Assembly (NCBI RefSeq): GCF_000015045.1
Contig: NC_008609.1
Span: 2,055,501-2,119,500, forward strand
DNA from: Pelobacter propionicus DSM 2379
Lineage (GTDB): Bacteria > Desulfobacterota > Desulfuromonadia > Geobacterales > Pseudopelobacteraceae
Direction of reading: 5' to 3'
DNA: 64,000 nucleotides
A model generated the notes under the pieces. The model searched no databases. It was not told the DNA's origin and saw nothing but the letters and a program-made list of their open reading frames with translations. Positions 59,158 through 64,000 of this stretch are shown piece by piece. How positions within the stretch are numbered: position 1 is the first letter of the stretch; every line of letters begins with the position of its first letter. The position numbers and the translations under genes were made by a program.

Positions 59158-61605
59158 ATGAAAATCCGCTCACTCCGTCATCTTCTTACCATCCGCTCAG
59201 CCTGGGTAGCCGTGGTTCCCTTCCTCTTCTCGGCGGTTCTGGGGTGGTTCTGGCTGCGCCCCCAGGTCATCGCCGACTCGGAAGAACATCAACGTCAACT
59301 GGCCGCGGCAATCGCGTCGCGCACGGAAGAGTATCTCGTGGCATCATCCCAGGAGATCACCAGAACGGCCTCGGTCGTCGCCAGGGGGGTCGTCAGTCCA
59401 TCCGCGACCCAGGAGTATCTGGACACCGTGCTGACATCGTCTCGGAATCTGGCTTCCCTTGCCTTCACCGATGCGGCCGGCCGCATCTCGGCCATTGCTC
59501 TTCCCGGCGAAAAAGCGCCCCTGGGCCGGGAGATGATCGGGAACGATCTCTCGCTCACAAACGCGGTGCGCCAGGTGCGCGCCTCCGGCAGACCGGCATG
59601 GTCCGATGCGTATCTCTCCCCGATGGGAGGAGGGCTGACCGTGGCCTACGCCACTCCGGCAGCCAAAGGCGTGGCGCTGGGAGAGATCTCCCTCTCCCAG
59701 CTGGGCATCTTCCTCAGGGGGATCGCCGAGCAGGGGAAACAGTCGGTTTTCATCATCGATCGGCGTGGACAGGTAATCGCCGACCAGGAGGGGCGCTTCA
59801 CCGCGCGGCAGTACAACCTGACCAACCTGGAGATCGTGAGGGAGGGGATTGCCTCCAACAAGCCGGTAACCCGCAGTTTTTCCTTTAACGGCGTGAAGGT
59901 GGTGGGCTGCCTGATCAGGGCGCCGATTCTCAACTGGAACATCCTGGTTGCTTCCCCCGTCGAGCTGGCCTACCGTTCGGCGCTCACCACCACCGGCATT
60001 TTCGCGACGGCGCTCTGTCTGGCGCTGCTGATGGCGTATGGCCTGAACCTGATCATGTCACACTCCCTGGCAACCAGATTGGAGGAACTGGTCACCCACG
60101 CCCGCAGAGTCGAGTCGGGTGTGGAGGCAGGCGACTGGCCGAAAGGCCCGGTGAGTGAGTTCAACCTGCTCGGCGAGGCGCTCCAGTCCATGGCCGATGC
60201 GCTCCACGAGCGGGAAAACCGCCTGAACGCGCAGCTGTTTTTTTTGCAGCAGTTGATGGATTCCATCCCCGTTCCGGTCTATTACAAGGATGCCGGCGGG
60301 CTGTATCTGGGATGCAACGCGGCGTTCGAAGTGTTAATAGGTATGCCGAGATGCGACATCGTGGGGAAAACCGTGCACAACGTGGCTCACAGGGAGCGTG
60401 CCGAAAAACATCACGAGGCGGATACGGCCCTGCTCCGCCATCCCGGCGTGCAGACATATGAGACAAGCGGTATGTATGGTGACGGCGAATTTCACGACGT
60501 TATTTTCAACAAGGCGACTTTTTTTGACGCTAACAACCGCGTGGCGGGAATTGTTGGAGCCATCATCGACATCACCGAGCTCAGGAAAGCCGAAGAAGAG
60601 CTCAGGGAGAGCGAGGAGAAGTTCCGGGTGCTGGCGGAGACCTCCCCGACCGCCATTGTCGTGTATCAGGGAGAAATGCTGGTCTACGTCAATCCTTCCA
60701 CCGTCCGTTTGTTCGGCTACGACCAGGCAGAACTGCTGACCATGAAATTCTGGGAGTGGGCTCATCCGGAATGCCGAACGACCATAAGGGAGCGAGGGTT
60801 GGCGCGACTCCGGGGTGAGCCGGTTCCAAACCAGTACGAGCTGAAATTCGTCAAAAAAAACGGTGAAGAGGGATGGGTGATCGTTTCCGCCGGCAGGATC
60901 GAATATGGGCGCAGACCGGGAGGCATAGCCACCTTTGTGGATATCACCGAGGCTAAGCGTGCCGAAGAAAGAATGAAAACAGCCCTGACGGAAAAGGAAG
61001 TGCTGCTCAAGGAGGTCCACCACCGGGTCAAAAACAACATGCAGATCATCTCCTCGCTGCTGGAACTGCAGTCGGATTCCATTGTCGACGAACGGACGCG
61101 AAGCTGTCTCCGGGAAAGCCAGAACCGCGTCAGGTCCATGGCCCTTATTCACGAACGACTCTACCGATCGAAAGATTTTTCCGCCATTGATGTGGGAGAG
61201 TACGTCAGAGACCTGTCCCAGTACCTGTTCGATGCCTATGTCGTTGATAGCGAACGGATTTCCCTGAACATCCAGTCTGGCAACGTGGTTCTTGAGATCA
61301 GCCGGGCGGTGCCCTGTGGCCTGATCATCAACGAACTTATTTCCAACTCGCTGAAGCATGCCTTTCCCGACGGACGGAGGGGTGACATTTTCGTCCGCAT
61401 GAGCAGTGACGCGGAGATGATCACCCTGGAAGTCGCCGATACCGGCGTGGGCATGCCGGTTGGCCTGGATTTCAAAAACGCCGAAACACTGGGGTTGCAA
61501 CTGGTGAACCTTCTGGCCAGGCAGTTGGGCGGTCATTTCTCCTGCCAGGGAGGGCACGAGGGGGCGGTAACAACCGTTACATTCCCACGACAGTCGTCCG
61601 CCTGA
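59158..61605 (+). CDS. Sensor histidine kinase with extracytoplasmic sensor and PAS domains (HisKA_2 type)
   Basis: An 815-residue membrane kinase. An N-terminal helix (about 14-35), a dCache-like periplasmic domain (about 40-275; YLVASSQEITRTASVVARGV, FIIDRRGQVIADQEGRF) and a second helix (about 280-300) precede a HAMP-like segment, PAS domains at about 360-475 and 480-605, and a HisKA_2 module: VHHRVKNNMQIISSLLELQS with phosphoacceptor near His622. The ATPase has the N-box INELISNSLKHAFPD and DTGVGMP. It is the downstream partner of the binding protein at 58033. No response regulator gene is adjacent. Confidence 0.92.
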   Translation: MKIRSLRHLLTIRSAWVAVVPFLFSAVLGWFWLRPQVIADSEEHQRQLAAAIASRTEEYLVASSQEITRTASVVARGVVSPSATQEYLDTVLTSSRNLASLAFTDAAGRISAIALPGEKAPLGREMIGNDLSLTNAVRQVRASGRPAWSDAYLSPMGGGLTVAYATPAAKGVALGEISLSQLGIFLRGIAEQGKQSVFIIDRRGQVIADQEGRFTARQYNLTNLEIVREGIASNKPVTRSFSFNGVKVVGCLIRAPILNWNILVASPVELAYRSALTTTGIFATALCLALLMAYGLNLIMSHSLATRLEELVTHARRVESGVEAGDWPKGPVSEFNLLGEALQSMADALHERENRLNAQLFFLQQLMDSIPVPVYYKDAGGLYLGCNAAFEVLIGMPRCDIVGKTVHNVAHRERAEKHHEADTALLRHPGVQTYETSGMYGDGEFHDVIFNKATFFDANNRVAGIVGAIIDITELRKAEEELRESEEKFRVLAETSPTAIVVYQGEMLVYVNPSTVRLFGYDQAELLTMKFWEWAHPECRTTIRERGLARLRGEPVPNQYELKFVKKNGEEGWVIVSAGRIEYGRRPGGIATFVDITEAKRAEERMKTALTEKEVLLKEVHHRVKNNMQIISSLLELQSDSIVDERTRSCLRESQNRVRSMALIHERLYRSKDFSAIDVGEYVRDLSQYLFDAYVVDSERISLNIQSGNVVLEISRAVPCGLIINELISNSLKHAFPDGRRGDIFVRMSSDAEMITLEVADTGVGMPVGLDFKNAETLGLQLVNLLARQLGGHFSCQGGHEGAVTTVTFPRQSSA

Positions 61606-61975
61606 ATCCGTCGCCGGGCAGGTTGGTCATGGCAAGAGTTCTGGGCGCCGGGATATCCGGCGGAATGGCGCTAAAACTGGTTATTCTGCTGAGGTTCGGC
61701 TGGAACGGCGGCAGCATCACGGCGGGCGGCATGATCGCGGAACACCTCGTTGATGCCGCGGGGCAACAACTTGAGAACACGCATGCAACAGCACCTCCCC
61801 AATCAAAATGAATGAGCCAAACCGCAACATACCACACCACCATTCCCATCCAACACATTCATGAAATATGCTTACAGCACACACGGCTGAATCCAACTGA
61901 TCAGCCTCACAAACAAAACCGTTGACATATGAGTTTTTTGTATATATTGTTTTTCATATATTCAAGGAGGCAGAT
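61606..61975. other. Intergenic region with AT-rich operator-like sequence
   Basis: About 370 bases. No convincing gene is seen; a short open stretch around 61623-61811 lacks a ribosome site and family features. The last 60 bases carry CATATGAG, TATATATTG and TTTTTCATATATTCA before AAGGAGG. CATATATTCA also occurs before the transporter at 27892. Confidence 0.45.
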
Positions 61976-62551
61976 ATGTCGACGATAGCAGCATTCCTTA
62001 AAAACAGATACAAATGGGGTCTCGGTCTGCTCATGCTGGTGGTGCTGGGGGCGGGATGGCGCTATCCCTATCTCGGCTTCATGGTTCCACTGGTCATGAT
62101 TGCCGGCCTGGTGGGCTCATCCTACAAGAAGCGAGTGGTATGCGGCACATTCTGCCCGCGGGGAAGCTTCCTGGATACCTGGTTCAAAGCACTGGGCGGC
62201 TCCACCAGGGTACCGGCCTTCCTGATCAGTCCGCGCTTTCGCTGGAGCCTACTGACGGTGCTGTTTTCCTTTTTGTTTCTCCAGCTGGCGGGAGACATGG
62301 GCAGCGTCAGCCACTGGGGCACGGTCTTCTGGCGGGTCTGCCTGATAACCAGCCTGATAGCGCTGGTGGCGGGAGTGCTCTACCGGCCGCGAGCCTGGTG
62401 TTCCTTCTGCCCCATGGGCACCATACAAGGGGCCATTGCCGGCGGGAAGCGCTCCACGAGAATCTCGACACCCTGCGTCGACTGCGGCATCAGCGGAAAA
62501 AATCAGTACCAGGGATCCACACCGGATTGCACACTTCAGGGAAAACAATAG
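61976..62551 (+). CDS. NapH-like 4Fe-4S membrane protein
   Basis: A 191-residue inner-membrane protein with four helices (about 13-30, 35-52, 85-103, 120-138). Between and after them are the Fe-S motifs of the NapH/CcoG type: VVCGTFCPRGSFLD, WCSFCPMGTIQGAIAG and TPCVDCGISGK. The last 4Fe-4S motif is incomplete (CxxC then SxxG), unlike a full ferredoxin domain. The ATG follows AAGGAGG. It directly precedes a flavin disulfide reductase, suggesting membrane electron transfer to or from that enzyme. Confidence 0.85.
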   Translation: MSTIAAFLKNRYKWGLGLLMLVVLGAGWRYPYLGFMVPLVMIAGLVGSSYKKRVVCGTFCPRGSFLDTWFKALGGSTRVPAFLISPRFRWSLLTVLFSFLFLQLAGDMGSVSHWGTVFWRVCLITSLIALVAGVLYRPRAWCSFCPMGTIQGAIAGGKRSTRISTPCVDCGISGKNQYQGSTPDCTLQGKQ

Positions 62552-62618
62552 AGTCATCGACAGCATGCCGTAAGCGGCCCGCTGGACCTGCACTACAACA
62601 AACGGAGGAGGAGAAAAC

Positions 62619-64000
62619 ATGAGTAAACGGATCATTGTCATTGGAGGATCGGCGGCCGGTCCCAAGGCCGCGGCACGGGCAAAACGGCTCGACCCCTCGG
62701 CAGAGGTAACCATCATCCAGAAGGCGCCGGAAATGTCCATGGCGTCCTGCGGCTACCCCTATTTTGTGGCTGGGGTATTCAACAACCGCAACGCCCTGAT
62801 CAGCACACCCTACGGCGAGGTTCGCGACCCCAACTTCTTCGTGAACACCAAGGGAATCCGTGCCCGCACCGAAACCGAAGTAACCGCCATCGACCGTACG
62901 CAACGTACCGTTACCTGCCGTGACCTGAAAAGCGGCGTCCTCGACCAGTTGAGCTATGACAAGCTGATCATCGCCACCGGTGCCAAGCCGCGCAAACCTC
63001 CCGTACCGGGCATCGACCTGGAAGGGGTGACAACGCTCCAATCCATGCGTGACGCCGATTTCCTGCGCCGTATCCGCGACGAGGGCGCCGTCAAAAAGGC
63101 GGTGGTCATCGGCGGCGGCCTGATCGGCATTGAGACCTGCGAGGCATTGCAGTTGTCCGGCATCGACATCACGGTTATCGAAATGCTGCCCCAGATCCTG
63201 ATGTTCCTGGACTGGGAACTGGCCGAGATACTGGAAAACCATGTGCGCAGCAAGGCTGCCAATGTGATTACCGATGTCAAACTGGCAGGATTCCTGGGTG
63301 AAAACGGCAGACTGACGGCGGTCAGACTGGAGAATGGCACGGAACTGCCGTGCGAACTGGCGGTGCTGGCCATCGGCGTCATTCCCAACACAGATCTGGC
63401 CCAGGCAGCCGGACTTACCATCGGCGCCACCGGCGGCATCCTGGTGGATGAACACCTGAGGACCTCCGACCCGCATATCTACGCCGTGGGCGACTGCATC
63501 GAACTGGTGCAGCGCATAACCGGCGGAAAAACCCGCGCGCCCTTCGGCGACTTGGCCAATCTGGAGGGACGTGTGGCCGGTGAGAACGCCGTACTGGGCG
63601 ACAGCGTCACCTTCCCCGGCACCTTCCACACCGGTATCTGCAAAGTTTTCGACTTCAATGCCGGCTCCACCGGCCTCTCGGAGGGCAAGGCCCGCCAGGA
63701 AGGCTTCAACGTCGCCACGGTGATCAACGCAAGTCTGGACAAGCCGGAGTTCATGGGCGCCAAGCTGCTCATCTCCAAGATGGTGGTGGATGCCGACAGC
63801 GGCAGACTGTTGGGCGTGCAGTGCGTGGGGCCGGGCGACGTGGGCAAGCAGATCGCCACGGCGGCCATGGCGCTCTTGGGGAAACTGACGGTTGCCGACC
63901 TGGTGAATGCCGACCTCCCCTACGCGCCCCCCTTCTCACTGGCCATCGACCACTTCATCGCCACCGCCCACCTGATGGAGAACAAGCTGAAAGGGAGGCT
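62619..64000 (+). CDS. CoA-disulfide-reductase-type FAD/NAD(P)H oxidoreductase (partial at window end)
   Basis: At least 460 residues; the frame continues past the end of the window. It starts KRIIVIGGSAAGPKAAARAK (FAD-binding GxGxxG variant), with SMASCGYPYFVAG placing the active-site Cys as in CoA-disulfide reductases and Npsr-type enzymes. The NAD(P) site is AVVIGGGLIGIETCEALQLS, FAD again at YAVGDCIELVQ, and the dimerisation region follows (SKMVVDADSGRLLGVQCVG). Some relatives have a C-terminal rhodanese domain; whether this one does lies outside the window. ATG 62619 is preceded by GGAGGAGG. Confidence 0.9.
   Translation, partial: MSKRIIVIGGSAAGPKAAARAKRLDPSAEVTIIQKAPEMSMASCGYPYFVAGVFNNRNALISTPYGEVRDPNFFVNTKGIRARTETEVTAIDRTQRTVTCRDLKSGVLDQLSYDKLIIATGAKPRKPPVPGIDLEGVTTLQSMRDADFLRRIRDEGAVKKAVVIGGGLIGIETCEALQLSGIDITVIEMLPQILMFLDWELAEILENHVRSKAANVITDVKLAGFLGENGRLTAVRLENGTELPCELAVLAIGVIPNTDLAQAAGLTIGATGGILVDEHLRTSDPHIYAVGDCIELVQRITGGKTRAPFGDLANLEGRVAGENAVLGDSVTFPGTFHTGICKVFDFNAGSTGLSEGKARQEGFNVATVINASLDKPEFMGAKLLISKMVVDADSGRLLGVQCVGPGDVGKQIATAAMALLGKLTVADLVNADLPYAPPFSLAIDHFIATAHLMENKLKGR

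Noticed and set aside
61623-61811. Small plus-strand frame after the histidine kinase
   Set aside because: No ribosome site, no family resemblance and a low-complexity product; may be a relic or chance.

Overview
The window reads as chromosome of a strict anaerobe of the Geobacterales/Desulfuromonadales type (Pelobacter/Geobacter/Trichlorobacter-like). This is inferred from gene content: PAS-rich hybrid kinases, a PocR-domain remnant, an acylating aldehyde dehydrogenase of the AdhE/EutE type, Mrp and IscU-like cluster-assembly genes, an orange-protein-like (NafY/MinD) operon, radical SAM proteins, rubrerythrin, PerR and a CoA-disulfide-reductase-like flavoprotein. Species cannot be fixed from sequence reading alone.

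Layout. Bases 1-6118 are AT-richer than the rest and look like an accessory, partly decaying segment: a relic EamA transporter 3' end, an intact arylamine N-acetyltransferase, a PocR-domain relic, a large hybrid histidine kinase, an EamA transporter broken by a frameshift in a T9 run, and an HU gene. Bases 6119-15603 are one complete Tn3-family (Tn21-like) transposon with 38-bp terminal inverted repeats and a perfect 5-bp target duplication (AGATA). It carries tnpA, tnpR, a res site and a six-gene cargo: TetR, membrane fusion protein, ABC permease, ABC ATPase, cytochrome c' and outer-membrane factor. A tRNA-Ser(CGA) follows at 15723-15810.

Bases 15.9-22.3 kb hold two small proteins, the acylating aldehyde dehydrogenase, a LysR regulator and a leuCD-type hydro-lyase pair. 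Bases 22.4-29.4 kb hold an IscU-like scaffold and Mrp ATPase, a DUF5714-type protein, an ArsR repressor, catalase, a small ferritin-like protein, an ACR3/BASS-type transporter and a CGGC protein. Bases 29.4-39.9 kb hold a methyltransferase, a rhodanese, a large radical SAM protein fused to DUF5714, then a MarR-controlled RND exporter set (RND, LolA-like protein, beta-barrel) followed by a flavodoxin and a second methyltransferase.

Bases 39.9-48.6 kb are a long minus-strand cluster: three NafY/NifX-type small proteins, two MinD-type ATPases with ferredoxin inserts, two metallo-beta-lactamase-fold proteins, a thioesterase, a Cys-rich redox protein, a DUF364-type protein, and a second IscU/Mrp pair. 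It resembles the orange-protein (ORP) loci of Desulfovibrio. The plus-strand operon across the shared promoter region (48.9-52.9 kb) adds a J-domain protein, a ZIP transporter, a CDF transporter fused to a NafY-like domain and a radical SAM protein, so the two flanks look functionally linked to metal or metal-sulfur handling.

Bases 53-64 kb hold a lone ModA, a second DUF364-type protein, rubrerythrin, PerR, an integral membrane protein, TrmO, MoaE, a periplasmic binding protein paired with a PAS histidine kinase, a NapH-like Fe-S membrane protein, and a flavin disulfide reductase cut by the window edge. Many intergenic inverted repeats look like terminators or operators; the best operators are those of the TetR gene (15473-15500) and of the MarR/RND pair (33739-33755).
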